A stretch of DNA of 64,000 nt from Thereva unica (lineage: Eukaryota; Arthropoda; Insecta; Diptera; Therevidae), in assembly GCA_949987705.1 (NCBI GenBank), contig OX465282.1, positions 128,174,310-128,238,309 on the forward strand. Reading direction: 5' to 3'. Of the stretch, positions 49,901-53,970 are shown in pieces. Position numbers and translations under genes: made by a program. Each line of letters starts with the position of its first letter. The stretch's first letter is position 1. The notes beneath the pieces are model-generated. The model searched no databases. It had not been told where the DNA came from and saw only the letters and a program-made list of their open reading frames with translations.

Positions 49901-49907
49901 AACATAG
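4834..49907 (+). CDS. Class B scavenger receptor (CD36/SCARB family), 9 exons
   Basis: CD36-family proteins are two-pass membrane receptors that bind or transport lipids, lipoproteins or cell debris at the plasma membrane or in endolysosomes. Proposed join: 4834-4981, 34056-34147, 34206-34363, 39951-40089, 40154-40357, 42327-42582, 43391-43644, 45486-45611, 49581-49907. The exons total 1704 nt with compatible phases and no internal stop (567 aa, normal to slightly long for the family). Residues about 52-72 and 480-503 are hydrophobic membrane spans. Between them is a CD36 ectodomain with the family signatures VYIYNVTNPD, EVGPFVYRE and CQYGAPVYISNPHF, and six N-glycosylation sequons (N86, N109, N146, N249, N371, N405). 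Only four ectodomain cysteines are seen (288, 318, 357, 375), where vertebrate CD36 has six. The C-tail contains ENYTLL (545-550), which fits an acidic dileucine sorting signal. The closest fly type may be the CG3829/CG40006 branch; this is a guess from memory. Exons 2-9 are secure; exon 1 is less so. Confidence 0.9.
4982..6020 (+). other. Start of the proposed 29-kb first intron
   Basis: AT-rich sequence after the gtaagt donor at 4982. Short frames on both strands show no domain and no sign of selection that can be judged by eye. No repeat copy was recognised in this part. Confidence 0.45.
6022..6440 (+). mobile_element. Degenerate non-LTR reverse transcriptase relic
   Basis: Around 6255-6290 the + strand reads RGTPQGGVVS, the conserved palm-domain motif of LINE reverse transcriptases. 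It is followed by sequence resembling the short helical segment after it (YLENLTIWCQKRFQSLSMKS). Frameshifts and stops break the frame, so it is a dead fragment. The clade is uncertain, perhaps R1/Jockey-like. Confidence 0.5.
6650..7225 (-). mobile_element. Antisense LINE ORF2 C-terminal relic
   Basis: Minus-strand frames at 7223-6930 and 6851-6657 look like the post-RT region and C-terminal cysteine/histidine tail of RNase H-type LINEs: an AFRIASTS block like the GAFRT-type motif after the palm, and LLCNCPAIGR resembling the CECPAL-type C-terminal motif. The similarity is by eye and weak. A + strand frame over the same bases (6927-7355) also contains an RT-like segment (GIFIDIQAFERAS), so assignment is tentative. 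Confidence 0.35.
7226..8030. other. Unassigned sequence with a small perfect hairpin
   Basis: Overlapping frames at 7510-7820 on both strands match nothing I recognise. A 10-bp perfect inverted repeat (TTAGACGATG at 7840-7849, complement at 7889-7898) could be the end of a small element or chance. Confidence 0.3.
8035..8360 (-). repeat. tRNA-headed SINE, second subfamily (diverged)
   Basis: Read on the minus strand from about 8355, the sequence begins with a degenerate tRNA-like head ending in the pol III B-box-like GGTTCGATTTC. This aligns with the head of the better-preserved SINEs at 15.7, 33.0 and 55.9 kb. The body is different: it shares a short block around TATTTCC with the copies at 13.8 and 35.9 kb, suggesting a second subfamily. 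Confidence 0.4.
8430..11059. other. Intronic sequence without a recognised gene
   Basis: Mostly AT-rich. Two GC-richer islands have open frames, 9548-9840 (both strands) and 10054-10411 (both strands, ORFs of 92 and 104 codons with several Cys). They do not match families I know and lack visible splice sites in frame. They could be transposon remnants. Confidence 0.35.
11060..11410 (+). mobile_element. CR1/Jockey-like LINE reverse transcriptase relic
   Basis: Translated segments resemble the finger region of CR1/Jockey-like RTs: SLEVNKFTNPDNIHPIAPK (compare SLKSNKSPGPDNIHP-type) and SFNYSRASIVSILPKIMQ (compare NYRPISLLSTLSKIME-type). The frame is shifted and broken. It is interrupted at about 11411 by the inverted-repeat element that follows. 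Confidence 0.5.
11411..12279. mobile_element. Inverted-repeat DNA element (MITE-like), about 870 bp
   Basis: The left arm starts AGCTTTGTTTCTTTACGAAA, and the right arm is its approximate reverse complement ending AACAAAGCT at 12279. Both arms contain CCCGGGATC followed by CCCAAA. It has no coding capacity of its own and contains a second hAT-like MITE. I could not fix a clean target-site duplication or the superfamily. Confidence 0.5.
11643..11868. mobile_element. hAT-like MITE nested in the inverted-repeat element
   Basis: It begins CAGGGCCGGCG and ends with the near-complement GCGCCGCCCTG. Subterminal GCCCGGTGCA blocks occur in inverted orientation near each end. CAGGG-type termini are typical of hAT and related elements. 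Flanking 8-mers are not clearly duplicated, so the ends are by terminal symmetry only. Confidence 0.5.
12432..13772 (+). mobile_element. hAT transposon, internally deleted, 8-bp target duplication
   Basis: The termini are CAGGGGTAGGCAAC and its near-complement GTTGCCGACCCCTG, flanked by a perfect 8-bp duplication GTCTAGAG (12424-12431 and 13773-13780). This is diagnostic of hAT cut-and-paste insertion. At 1341 bp it is too short for a full element and keeps only the 3' end of a transposase. Internal stretches with CTCATAAG/CTTATGAG repeats lie at 12570-12800 and 13190-13290. It sits inside the tRNA-like head of a SINE. Confidence 0.88.
13321..13611 (+). pseudogene. hAT transposase C-terminal fragment
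   Basis: The 96-codon frame contains the hAT C-terminal dimerisation signature: a hydrophobic segment with CEYLFSNMKYLKSKYRTKL followed by NDSHLDNCLR. Full hAT transposases are about 550-700 residues, so the RNase H-like catalytic core and BED finger are missing. The fragment ends with a stop 161 bp before the 3' terminus, as expected for the family. It cannot encode an active enzyme. Confidence 0.8.
13773..13900 (+). repeat. Diverged tRNA-headed SINE, split by the hAT
   Basis: With the hAT and one duplication removed, sequence before 12432 joins 13781 onward to read TCGATAGTCTAGAGGTTAAAGTG, then GTAGTTCGAATCC. This matches the A- and B-box layout of the SINE heads elsewhere in the window (TCGGTAGTCTAGGGGTAAGGCG, GGTTCGAATCC). 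The body is short and of the second, diverged type. Confidence 0.6.
13990..15246 (+). mobile_element. RTE-clade LINE, broken: endonuclease and RT parts
   Basis: Frame 14039-14394 resembles the second half of an RTE-clade apurinic endonuclease: GKYSLHSYTNNNGTRLIDFA, then TWISPD and NQIDHVLVEKR. After about 450 bp of unrelated repeat-like sequence with a G tract (14831-14849), the frame 14851-15246 gives RTE RT fingers and palm: IWNKESLPQHWKKAIIFP, YRGISLL and QIFVDFKRAND. Stops and an altered FVDF.RANDL region (usually QAYDS) mark it dead. A SINE truncates it at 15247. Confidence 0.78.
15247..15711 (-). repeat. tRNA-derived SINE, near full length
   Basis: On the minus strand it starts with a tRNA-like head (CCTCGGTAGTCTAGGGGTAA, then GGTTCGATTCCCGG) and continues with a central domain (CTCGTTTCAGGAGGCATAAC, CTCCAGCGAGTTG). 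It ends in GTACAAAGGGGCC...CTAAGTCTCTAGTGTGTCACATAAAA. It aligns along its whole length with 55912-56386. Pol III transcribed and LINE-mobilised by family logic. It is inserted in an RTE LINE, so it is younger than that LINE. Confidence 0.85.
15712..18025. other. AT-rich intronic stretch
   Basis: No coding signal, splice-linked exon or recognised repeat family. It is among the least structured parts of the window, and probably includes old decayed repeats. Confidence 0.45.
18028..18355 (+). repeat. Anonymous interspersed repeat, copy A
   Basis: About 330 bp align in the same orientation with 52905-53232. Shared blocks include ACATAAGTGGCTTC-CCGGCT, TGCTTGAAATTGTT, AGAAATGCAAAA, CACTGGAATG, and ATTCTCTTTTGAGC-type sequence, ending near GAACT/AATTTGCGCAGT. 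It has no coding capacity and no inverted termini, so it may be part of a larger element. Confidence 0.65.
18356..19400. other. Intronic sequence, no gene recognised
   Basis: Only short non-descript frames occur (for example 18702-18884). No family match. Confidence 0.4.
19408..19720 (-). mobile_element. LINE 3' end (CR1/Jockey-like), antisense
   Basis: The poly(T) at 19408-19418, then CATGTGGTAGTGCTAAGCTCAGGAGTCACC-type sequence, is the exact reverse of the tail of the LINE at 58.1-58.57 kb. That includes the block with TACTACTAGTCCGTCATGTC and the TGACGTGACA-type block. The upstream minus-strand frame (19703-19479) would be a decayed ORF2 end. Confidence 0.65.
19721..20889. other. AT-rich intronic stretch
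   Basis: No gene or repeat copy recognised. Confidence 0.4.
21063..21815. repeat. Foldback: inverted arms of about 21-bp units around a 510-bp core
   Basis: The left arm (21063-21136) has two units of the form AAATTCACCCATTTGCAAATC ending AAATTAAGTACTTCTA. The right arm (21655-21815) has the reverse complement with about five units (GTGAATTTNATTTGCAAAA). The core between them starts TACTAGCTGGAGCCCGGCGCG. Unequal unit number shows arm expansion or contraction. Confidence 0.6.
21925..22560 (+). repeat. Interspersed repeat with internal duplication, copy 1
   Basis: It aligns with 56640-57165 in opposite orientation. A unit of about 150 bp is present twice, each with AACCCTTT-GAAGTTATTCAAGGTCAAAG. 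The flanks share ATGGCCGGCGGAGATGTC-type and CTACAACTTTAGTTCTTA blocks. Non-coding. Confidence 0.7.
22690..23625 (-). pseudogene. Ty3/gypsy pol fragment (RT end joined to integrase C-terminus)
   Basis: Minus-strand frames read, in order, an RT-end-like segment (RPKKNDRIKISWD, 23605-23420), a broken integrase core, then an integrase C-terminal region. In the latter, FVPKNLHTMTHVFIWED followed by YEGPFKVIKR is a typical gypsy integrase tail with the GPF/Y module (23120-22770). The RNase H and zinc-binding integrase N-terminus are absent, several frameshifts and stops occur, and no LTRs were found. It is a dead fragment carried inside the composite element. Confidence 0.7.
24005..25319. other. 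Intronic sequence, CAA microsatellite
   Basis: No gene recognised. A short (CAA)n tract lies at about 24451-24478. Confidence 0.4.
25320..26370 (+). mobile_element. RTE-clade LINE, 5' part (endonuclease to RT)
   Basis: From about 25325 frames resemble an RTE endonuclease (SLQEI, then GTWVSPDG-like words and FDSHHYLV-type catalytic-end motif at 25590). From 25866 comes the palm and thumb: LAYAGKIDIIGRT, where active enzymes have YADD, then HINETKAKYM, FTYLGS and LLYKTMVLPVLERG. The loss of both catalytic aspartates, plus frameshifts, marks it inactive. The Harbinger element at 26371 interrupts it. Confidence 0.8.
26559..26715 (+). pseudogene. MADF-domain protein, N-terminal fragment (Harbinger accessory gene)
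   Basis: About 50 residues match the MADF fold: DVDSLLSQVFLRPSLWDK, then DRYVLDKLWVEVAQQFE, with the conserved Trp and RPxLWD core. In autonomous Harbinger elements a Myb/MADF protein helps the transposase bind the ends. Here the frame runs into unrelated sequence after about residue 50 because the rest of the gene is deleted. The nominal frame continues to 26828. Confidence 0.75.
26697..26922 (-). pseudogene. Harbinger transposase, N-terminal fragment
   Basis: The minus-strand frame beginning at the ATG 26922 has the typical acidic start (MSDSDEE) and then YSFHPINKERNIFGEYHHL and YMRMKIATFDYIL, the family's conserved N-terminal block before the DDE domain. The catalytic DDE region is absent. 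It converges with the MADF frame, the usual arrangement for this superfamily. Confidence 0.8.
27086..27385 (+). mobile_element. RTE-clade LINE, 3' part after the Harbinger insertion
   Basis: Sequence directly continuing the LINE interrupted at 26370 reads VFERKILRGIVGPLCEEG, then a decayed RGRP-type C-terminal segment (27265-27300). This is the usual RTE/BovB-like ORF2 end. It shows that the Harbinger insertion postdates the LINE. Confidence 0.75.
27400..28200 (+). mobile_element. CR1/Jockey-like LINE reverse transcriptase, truncated both ends
   Basis: It contains palm-domain motifs in order: SCETALL, LLLDFCKAFDSVNHSLL, GVPQGSILGPFLFSIFINDL and KIHMYTDA (YADD expected). A deletion shortens the segment between the FDSVNH and GVPQG motifs, and the catalytic YADD is mutated. 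After 27850 only decayed ORF2 sequence is seen. Confidence 0.8.
28201..30595. other. AT-rich intronic stretch
   Basis: No gene or recognised repeat. Poly(T) tracts at about 29570 and 29755 could mark unrecognised retroelement tails. Confidence 0.4.
30596..30920 (-). mobile_element. RTE/BovB-like LINE 3' end, antisense
   Basis: Minus-strand words match the RTE ORF2 C-terminus: ENKPEVKRNKGRPRIG, then VLEDIKIMKVHNWK, followed by a KPKVHNGL-type end. It is only the last 100 or so codons and is interrupted by stops. Confidence 0.65.
31021..32470 (-). mobile_element. RTE/BovB-like LINE, antisense, 5'-truncated
   Basis: The longest intact frame (31436-31023, 137 codons) is the ORF2 C-terminus: SETWTMTQDIEELVNRFERK, WRRRYNSELYE, LKLAGHVIRME and RRRWIDSM. 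Upstream on the minus strand are IVYLGCTI (about 31480), a decayed palm, QIFIDFQQAYDSKNRERL (31990) and a linker between endonuclease and RT. The finger region between the linker and palm is deleted. The 3' end is followed by ATGGATGG repeats, as in RTE tails. Confidence 0.85.
32520..32715 (+). pseudogene. Pogo/Tigger-type transposase fragment (CENP-B HTH domain)
   Basis: The 69-codon frame reads VENVLIAWIFHLNEKYLPIA, then KAKTLF and NGWFKTF, the layout of the second helix-turn-helix (CENP-B-type) of Tigger/jerky proteins, which ends in a SxGWFxRF motif. There is no DDE domain. It may be a short transposon relic. Confidence 0.65.
32860..33005 (+). pseudogene. mariner transposase fragment
   Basis: In one frame LLRQ, a stop, then KIGFLHRIVTGDE (around 32890-32942) matches the mariner motif FLHRIVTGDEKW, which contains the first residues of the catalytic triad region. 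Only about 40 codons are recognisable. Confidence 0.6.
33023..33190 (+). repeat. tRNA-derived SINE, head intact, body decayed
   Basis: It starts GGGGGCCTCGGCAGTCTAGG with A-box and B-box (GGTTCGAATCC at 33077-33087). The head matches 55912-55990 almost exactly. The body after about 33110 is much diverged and truncated, and no shared tail is seen. Despite the tRNA-like look the anticodon arm does not pair properly, so it is not called a tRNA gene. Confidence 0.75.
33191..34055. other. End of intron 1
   Basis: AT-rich, no repeat recognised, ending in a pyrimidine-rich acceptor at 34055. Confidence 0.5.
34056..34147 (+). CDS. Scavenger receptor exon 2: first membrane span
   Basis: The exon is flanked by a TTTTTACAG acceptor and a GTGAAT donor. 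It encodes 30 full codons after a split codon, almost entirely a hydrophobic helix (RLAVIILGLITLILGIIMSS) followed by IPWLDYFILK, the usual start of the ectodomain in this family. It ends in phase 0 and is separated from exon 3 by an intron of only 58 bp, typical of insect genes. Confidence 0.88.
34206..34363 (+). CDS. Scavenger receptor exon 3: start of CD36 ectodomain
   Basis: The acceptor is TTGCAG and the donor GTAATT. It encodes residues 81-132 plus two bases of Arg133. It contains the strongly conserved CD36 blocks (VYIYNVTNPD, EVGPFVY) and sequons at N86 and N109. The next intron, 5.6 kb, is filled with LINE tails, SINEs and a MITE. Confidence 0.92.
34680..34905 (-). mobile_element. 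LINE 3' end (CR1/Jockey-like), antisense, in intron 3
   Basis: The minus strand reads a decayed C-terminal frame resembling WNNLSQSVFPSSYNIQEF of the copy at 58.3 kb. It is followed by CTTACTACTAGACATTAC, the TGACGGTAACGACATAACGG block and TACTAGTCC-type tail. The final poly(A) part is missing. Confidence 0.6.
34906..35800. other. Intron 3 sequence without a recognised element
   Basis: Overlapping frames at 35103-35432 on both strands are GC-richer than their surroundings but match nothing I know. They are not needed for the receptor, whose exon 3 joins exon 4 in frame without them. Confidence 0.35.
35800..36034 (-). repeat. tRNA-headed SINE relic, second subfamily
   Basis: The minus strand from 36034 begins AAGGCGCCTGCCTGACTACT, the SINE head, then a degraded B-box and a body with a TATTTCCG block similar to the copies at 8.2 and 13.8 kb. 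Confidence 0.45.
36243..36360 (-). mobile_element. LINE 3' tail, antisense
   Basis: Poly(T), then AAGCTCAGGTGTCACCCTTT and ACTACCAGTCCGTCATGTC, reverse of the tail shared with 19.4, 34.7 and 58.5 kb. Only the last 120 bases of the element are present. Confidence 0.65.
36361..37960. other. Intron 3 AT-rich stretch
   Basis: No gene or repeat copy recognised. Confidence 0.4.
37965..38530 (+). mobile_element. CR1/Jockey-like LINE fragment, split by a MITE
   Basis: With the MITE at 38022-38176 removed the + strand resembles the linker and RT start of Jockey/CR1 ORF2: NFFKFVNSKKKVDSYP, MFASFFHQSF, then DGIPPAALKSCAEVL. Frameshifts break it. Confidence 0.65.
38022..38176. mobile_element. 155-bp Harbinger-type MITE, TTA duplication
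   Basis: The ends are perfect inverted repeats beginning AGGCCCCCATACACGGTCAA and extending about 32 bp. They are flanked by TTA on both sides (38019-38021, 38177-38179). The internal part holds a further GTACAACC/GGTTGTAC inversion. Length, ends and 3-bp duplication fit a PIF/Harbinger-derived MITE. The ends differ from those of the 26.4-kb Harbinger, so it belongs to a different family. Confidence 0.85.
39101..39540 (+). repeat. tRNA-derived SINE, diverged copy
   Basis: The head has lost part of the A-box region (TCGGTAGTCGTGGTAGTAAG) but retains GTCCCGGATTCGAAACC. The central domain (CGCTCCACCAAGCGCATGTC, GTTTCAGGAAACATAACACT) and the tail (GGGGCTTTCTCTGAGCCTCT, then AGTCTTTCACATAAATAAA) match 55912-56386. 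It is diverged, so probably an older insertion than the 55.9-kb copy. Confidence 0.8.
39541..39800 (+). mobile_element. LINE RT fragment with YADDL box
   Basis: A short + strand segment reads ALLKYADDLSP, the catalytic YADD motif of a LINE reverse transcriptase (39598-39632). It is flanked by decayed sequence. It may continue the CR1/Jockey fragment upstream across the SINE. Confidence 0.5.
39951..40089 (+). CDS. Scavenger receptor exon 4
   Basis: The acceptor TATTTTCAG completes Arg133 (AG+G). The exon then encodes 46 codons to the GTATGT donor after 40089 and ends in phase 0. It holds the sequon at N146 (DNFTVSYQ) and the conserved segment leading to TPNIPLL. The following intron is 64 bp. 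Confidence 0.92.
40154..40357 (+). CDS. Scavenger receptor exon 5
   Basis: The exon encodes 68 codons, phase 0 to phase 0, between a CTTTTCAG acceptor and a GTAAGT donor. It covers the mid-ectodomain including the family-typical TADQLVFGYDD block and ends at MSQMGLLIG. A TE-bearing intron of about 2 kb follows. Confidence 0.92.
40500..40640 (+). mobile_element. Short LINE RT relic in intron 5
   Basis: The segment TGTTCATTCAGTACGCAAAG aligns with TGTTCATCCAGTACGAAAAG at 51.77 kb inside a more recognisable RT relic, so it is probably the same finger region of a CR1-like LINE. Very short. Confidence 0.35.
41063..42110 (-). mobile_element. Antisense LINE (endonuclease plus C-terminus), copy in intron 5
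   Basis: The minus strand first gives an apurinic-type endonuclease segment: a SVYAST-type block, IILAGDFNAY (about 41800) and KLTWRNPSGKDSGMLDYVLI (41590), the catalytic GDFN and final D.V motifs. It then passes through a deletion straight to palm-like and C-terminal words (ATYPRSSRFKR; RRIQRSxPKKTWLKNI). The last 200 bp match 43698-43985. The 3' end has an (AAG)n tail. Confidence 0.7.
42327..42582 (+). CDS. Scavenger receptor exon 6
   Basis: The acceptor is TTTACAG. It encodes residues 248-332 plus one base of Gly333, up to a GTAAGC donor. It includes sequon N249 (RNGT), the conserved FTGHD and GSEGSFFPP blocks, and cysteines 288 and 318 of the CD36 disulphide region. The open frame continues past 42582 into the intron, but the join to 43391 restores the family sequence (DKDGID). 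Confidence 0.92.
43391..43644 (+). CDS. Scavenger receptor exon 7: cysteine/PVYIS block
   Basis: The acceptor TGATTTCAG completes Gly333; 84 codons run to the GTAAGT donor. It encodes the hallmark segment NISPCQYGAPVYISNPHF and sequons N371 and N405. Only Cys357 and Cys375 occur here. The Cys-x-Cys arrangement usual in many relatives is replaced by CFDTED, so one or two disulphides of the CD36 fold are probably absent. Confidence 0.93.
43698..45300 (-). mobile_element. Antisense LINE (RT to C-terminus), copy in intron 7
   Basis: Minus-strand frames give the RT start (EPTIIEVKTAIKSLKNGKAP at about 45150), a decayed palm (ATYPRSSRFKRVSDRET, GVRYDDHNFVTDLMFAAD), RFKYLGSLVDE, and the C-terminus PKKTWLKNIDGGPKNQRLSV. 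It is the same family as the intron-5 copy, and their 3' ends are shared. The YADD-like site reads FAAD, and stops are frequent, so it is dead. Confidence 0.75.
45486..45611 (+). CDS. Scavenger receptor exon 8
   Basis: The exon has 42 codons, phase 0 to 0, between an ATTTCAG acceptor and a GTAAGC donor. It encodes the conserved KLGVPLEGKVRIQLNL strand region and ends with FVFPIMWLEE just ahead of the second membrane span. The next intron (3969 bp) holds an antisense LINE with a hAT inside it. Confidence 0.92.
47713..49387. mobile_element. hAT-like element, 8-bp target duplication, non-autonomous
   Basis: The ends CAGTGGCGGTTC and its complement GAACCGCCACTG are flanked by a perfect 8-bp duplication TGTTGCAT (47705-47712, 49388-49395). 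The 1675 bp carry no recognisable transposase and include a long internal hairpin. Removing it and one duplication restores the PKDFRPISL motif of the host LINE, independent proof of the insertion. Confidence 0.85.
47884..48068. repeat. Long hairpin inside the hAT-like element
   Basis: The left arm (AAGCTGGAGATATTACAGCT..., 47884-47950) and right arm (48003-48068, ending AGCTGTAATATCTCCTGCTT) are nearly perfect inverted repeats of about 60 bp, with a loop of about 50 bp. A second small hairpin (AGAAGCTG/CAGCTTCT) lies at 48160-48190. Confidence 0.7.
49581..49907 (+). CDS. Scavenger receptor exon 9: second membrane span, tail and stop
   Basis: The acceptor is ATTCCAG and the frame ends at TAG (49905-49907). 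It encodes the juxtamembrane segment, a hydrophobic helix about residues 480-503, and a 64-residue cytosolic tail rich in Arg, His and Ser. The motif ENYTLL at 545-550 matches the [D/E]xxxL[L/I] adaptor-binding consensus used for endolysosomal sorting, as in the relative LIMP-2. No obvious poly(A) site was fixed in the AT-rich sequence that follows. Confidence 0.92.
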   Translation, partial: GISDLTPSIRRWIYLATVFAPTIIPVVSYFMIVSGAFAIIFVFVRAYQNFVFAKDPTLEILEMGRRSLRRGSSFIAHHQHKLMHKENYTLLKASLSPSEVQEGNDSPT

Positions 49908-51544
49908 GACATCTGCAGCCATTAGTCAATATGTAATCTAATTTCTAGTAAATTTTGTGATTTGAAAGTGAGTGTGTAAGAGTGGATGTGTTGTTGCTTG
50001 CTACTAGCATGATTGTGATATTTTTTAAGGTATTCAAATTTCTAAATTATTACTTTAATGATTGGGTGTGAAAGAGTTATTCCAAGAATTTTTTATGTAA
50101 AAAACAAAAAGAAATTTGGAGGTATGTAGACAAATACTCTAATTCCATAAATTTATAATTTTATATTGAAAAAACAAAAAAAAATTAGAATATTTACCAT
50201 AATGTATTTTGTGAGCATATGCATCGCCCTTAAAATGGCAGTCGAAAAGCGCGGGATATTGGTTGATTGTTATGGAAAAGGTTTCGTAAATAATTTTTTT
50301 TATTTTATCATTAATTTAGAAAATATTAGAAAAAAAACATGTTTTTTTTGCGCTAGTCATTTTAATTTTAAAGAAATATTATTAATTAAGCAATTTTGCA
50401 CATTCTGCTATGGAAGGTTCCATTTCTTCTTGAGCATATTGAAATAATGAATGGTTAATATGAGAGACCCCATATATTTATTATGTTCGTTTGCGAGAAT
50501 ATTAACAATTTTTTTATTTTTCTTGGTTTTTACTTACAAAGTTTTAATCTATGTAGTAGTAAATTTTAATCCAGTCAGTTTAACCAAAATTTAATTCTTT
50601 CTTATATACCTATAGAGATTTTTTAAGTGTAAACGTGGAATTGATATAACATAAAGGATATCAGAATCGAAATTATGCCTGTAATTAGTTCTGAAATCGT
50701 TTTCGAAATCAGTTTCGTTTAGAAATTATTTTAAATTATAAAAAACTACAAAAATACCAAAATATTTTTATAACAAAAAGAGAATCTGTACTATTTCTAA
50801 CTATAAAATTTATAAATAATACTTTCATGTTGCAAATATTGATTTTAAGAGCATATAAGTATTTATGTATATTTAAACATGTCAGTATTATTTAAGACTT
50901 CTTGCTCAATCCCTATAATCGCTTATTCAATTTATGTCAATTCCAGCTTAGTTTAGTAGAATAACAATATTTAAAAAGTACATTTTTGACCAAAAAAAAA
51001 TTTAATGAAAAAAATTTATAATCAAACGAAGGTAAAAGGGGAAATCAGTCAAAAAAATACGCTTTTTGAAACTTTCCAAAAATAAAAAAAAAAATAATTT
51101 GTATTTATTAATTTTCATTTCATCTATATGTAATATAATAAGTTATACAATATTGAAGCTAAAAATACGCAAATATAAAAAGAACATATTTCGAATCAAT
51201 CAAAACAAAGAATATAGTAATTTGGTGGAAATATTGCAGTGCCTTAACAATGCATTACGTGTCTTAACGATTTTGTATGATTTTAAAGAACACTCTAAAT
51301 TTCCTTCGATAAAGACAGTATTTATGTAGCCTGTATTATTAATCAAAGGGAACCACTAAGTAATGGCATAAAGACTCAATAGGAAGCTTAAAAGAATCAT
51401 GATGCAGTCTAACCAACCAACACCATGAATTGCTCAATTTGTTATTGGTAATTGCTTTTAAATATCGCCTCCAAAAAATTTGGTATTGGTATTTCTATCA
51501 TAAACTTTCTTCAACATTTTCAAAGCTTCGTTAAAAATACAAAA
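49908..51544 (+). other. 3' UTR and downstream flank of the receptor gene
   Basis: Very AT-rich sequence after the stop codon. The start is presumably 3' UTR. Several AATAAA-like words occur (for example about 51082), but none has clear supporting context, so the end of the transcript is not fixed. Frames at 50166-50447 and 51066-51329 are low-complexity chance ORFs. Confidence 0.5.
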
Positions 51545-52170
51545 TTTGAAGTAGAATCTCCCTTTATTCGTTTTAAAATCGCAGTTGACAGACTTTTTTA
51601 GGATTAAGCTCTTTAAGTTCTTAACATCCAAATATCCGCTCTTCCTGATAATATACCTCCTATGATTCTTAAAAAAAAGTGACTCTCCCTAATCTTGGGC
51701 TAAATTTTTGAGCGCAAGCTATTTGCCCTGTCATATTTTTTCGCAGTTTATAGAGAGTCTGGTATACCTGAATATGTTCATCCAGTACGAAAAGAAAACT
51801 CCGAGTCGAACTATATTACGACTTAATGGAAAACTATGACTCTAGGCAAAAAAGATGTACTAGCAATTTTCTTTGGGGTCTCTTCGAAGAGTAGAGTAGT
51901 CTGGATGCTTTAAATATCTTCAAGTAATTTGACACTGTATAGCATCATGCACCGTTCACTTAACTATTATATCGATCATGTTCTAAATATCTGGTGTGAG
52001 AGCTCTCTATTTAGTCATTCAATTAAAGCAATGTTGAATAGCATCGAGTATAAGCCCCTCCTGCGGATGTTCCCCAGGGCTCCATTCTATCACCCACCTT
52101 ATTTTTTCTAATCTTTCTAACCGATCTTTTCGATGATATCAGTATACTGACCGTTACTCCTATATAATTT
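51545..52170 (+). mobile_element. CR1-like LINE RT relic
   Basis: Translated words match RT fingers and palm in order: SALPDNIPPMILKK, YRESGIPEYVHPVRKE, YIDHVLNIWCESSLFSHSIKAM, then a FPRAP/GVPQG-like and SILSPTLF-like region with frameshifts (about 52065-52110). Degenerate, no continuous frame. Confidence 0.6.
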
Positions 52171-52904
52171 AAGTGCGTTCCATATCTTGTCCTTATGATC
52201 ATTATTAACTCGAATCCAGCTCAATCAATGGGGTATAAAAATCGTTCTTGATTGGGGTCACAAGAATCCTGTCGATTTCAACGTTGGAGTCGACCATAAA
52301 TTACATGAGACGATTTTTGCGATTTTTCGACCACGATCAATTTTTCAACAATCCTTAGTTAATTCATAAAATGGAATCGAAAAATGAATGAAATCGTAGA
52401 ATCATAGAAGGAACCTGTCTGTGATGTAAAACTAAAACAAGAAAAATTAACGCAGAAAACATTAAATAATTTATGTAATATAATATCCAATATACATTTC
52501 CCTAACAAAAACTAGTTTTTTTAATAAAGTCGTTCGTAACATTCATGACCGAAGATATTGCACTTATTTAACTCAGATATTTACAAACACTATAATTTAT
52601 TACCTTAAACAGACATCACTTTACTGCCTCATAAAATACAAGTTTTTAAAACAAGCAGTAGTAAAACTCAACTAGCGTTTTTATGGCTGCCTCAATCTAA
52701 AAACAGTAGATGGAATAATTGCATGGCTTCGATTTCGTCTATATGCTAAACAAATTCAAACCATTTCACTTAGTTGTTTTTAAAATAATTTTCAAACTAT
52801 CTTATTTCTTCCAAATTTTGTAATATTCAGTTTTTTTAATTGCATTTTTAATAAAATAAAAGTTTGGGGTATTGGTCCCAAAAACACCGCAGCATCTTCG
52901 CTTT
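52171..52904. other. AT-rich flank, nothing recognised
   Basis: No gene or repeat copy recognised. Confidence 0.4.
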
Positions 52905-53232
52905 GTCCGCTTATACCCCGGCTGCACCGGCCTCAGGTCATTAATGTTCATTTCAATCCACACAAGTGGCTTCTCCGGCTGGCATGTCCAGTTCATGCTT
53001 GAAATTGTTATTTCTTTTTCGCCAGAAGTTAGAAATGCAAAATATCACTGGAATGACATTCAATTATTTCAGTTGATTATTCTCTTTTGAGCTAGCTTTT
53101 TTTCACTTCAATATCATGTTCTGTTGGGCGAACTCAGGCTTGATTTTTCCCGAGTTCAATATGTGAAATTTTTGAGAACTGAGGCTAAACTTTAAGTTCA
53201 ATACCCCAATTTGTTCGAACTCGCGCAGTTCG
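52905..53232 (+). repeat. Anonymous interspersed repeat, copy B
   Basis: It is a direct-orientation partner of 18028-18355 with several indels. Here it directly abuts the RNase H-bearing LINE fragment that follows, which suggests either one inserted beside the other or that the repeat is a terminal part of that LINE family. Confidence 0.65.
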
Positions 53233-53234
53233 GC

Positions 53235-53970
53235 CGGTGAAGCCGAGGTTCAGCAGTCTGACTAGTGGCTTGTCGTTTAGACCTGGCTGTTCCAGCATTT
53301 CCTCGTTAAACAACGAGACCCTACTCCTCGTTATCGAGACTTATCCAGCCGCGGACCTCTATTATTCTGTTTCATCAAAGCTCGATCGGAAAGGGTCAGA
53401 GCCCTTTCTAGCCAGGACATCAACATTTTCATTCCCTTTGAAGCACCGAGGAACCAAGACCCAAACAAAAGTAACTTGATTGATTACGTCCAGCGCACGT
53501 TGGCTGTCCCAGAGTAGCTCTGGCTTGACCTTTTTGGCATCTTCGAGAAGATAACGATCTTTGGTCGTTGGTGTGCCTAGGCTTATCGCTCTTCTGACTA
53601 CGGAGCTTTCACTTCACTCCGCACCCCCATCTGCCTCGGTTTTGTAGCCGTCCGTGTACCATACTATGCCACTTTGCGGAAAAGTCCATTATTGCGTGTC
53701 TTCTATGTAGAACGAACTTCTATAATGTTGCAATAGAATGTCCCGGTTCAAGACCTATGTCGCCATTCGCGTTCAGCCGCAGTGCCACATTTATGGCAGA
53801 TAGAGTGGTACCAAATTGGGTTATAGTCTCTCTAGAGTGGTACCAGGCTGCCATTCTGTGGAACGACAACAAACCCCCGTTCTGCCAGTCCAGGCAATGT
53901 TTATGTCCTGGGGTACGGAAATCGTTTTATCGAGATTGGCCTTCAGCCTAATACTAGCGCACCAGCTGGA
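53235..53970 (-). mobile_element. Antisense LINE fragment with RNase H domain
   Basis: Minus-strand frames read, in order, a post-RT segment, GIVWYTDGYKTEADGG (RNase H first Asp in the YTDG motif, about 53665), ELLWDSQRALDVINQVTFVW (53490) and KGNENVDVLARKGS (53400, the GNExxDxLA motif). This is the tethered RNase H of I/Loa/R1-related LINEs. One stop and substitutions (WVLVPRCFKGNE for WVPGHRGIKGNE) mark decay. Confidence 0.75.

Noticed and set aside
50166..50447. Small membrane protein after the receptor
   Set aside because: Composition is explained by A/T runs; no conserved motif or start context.
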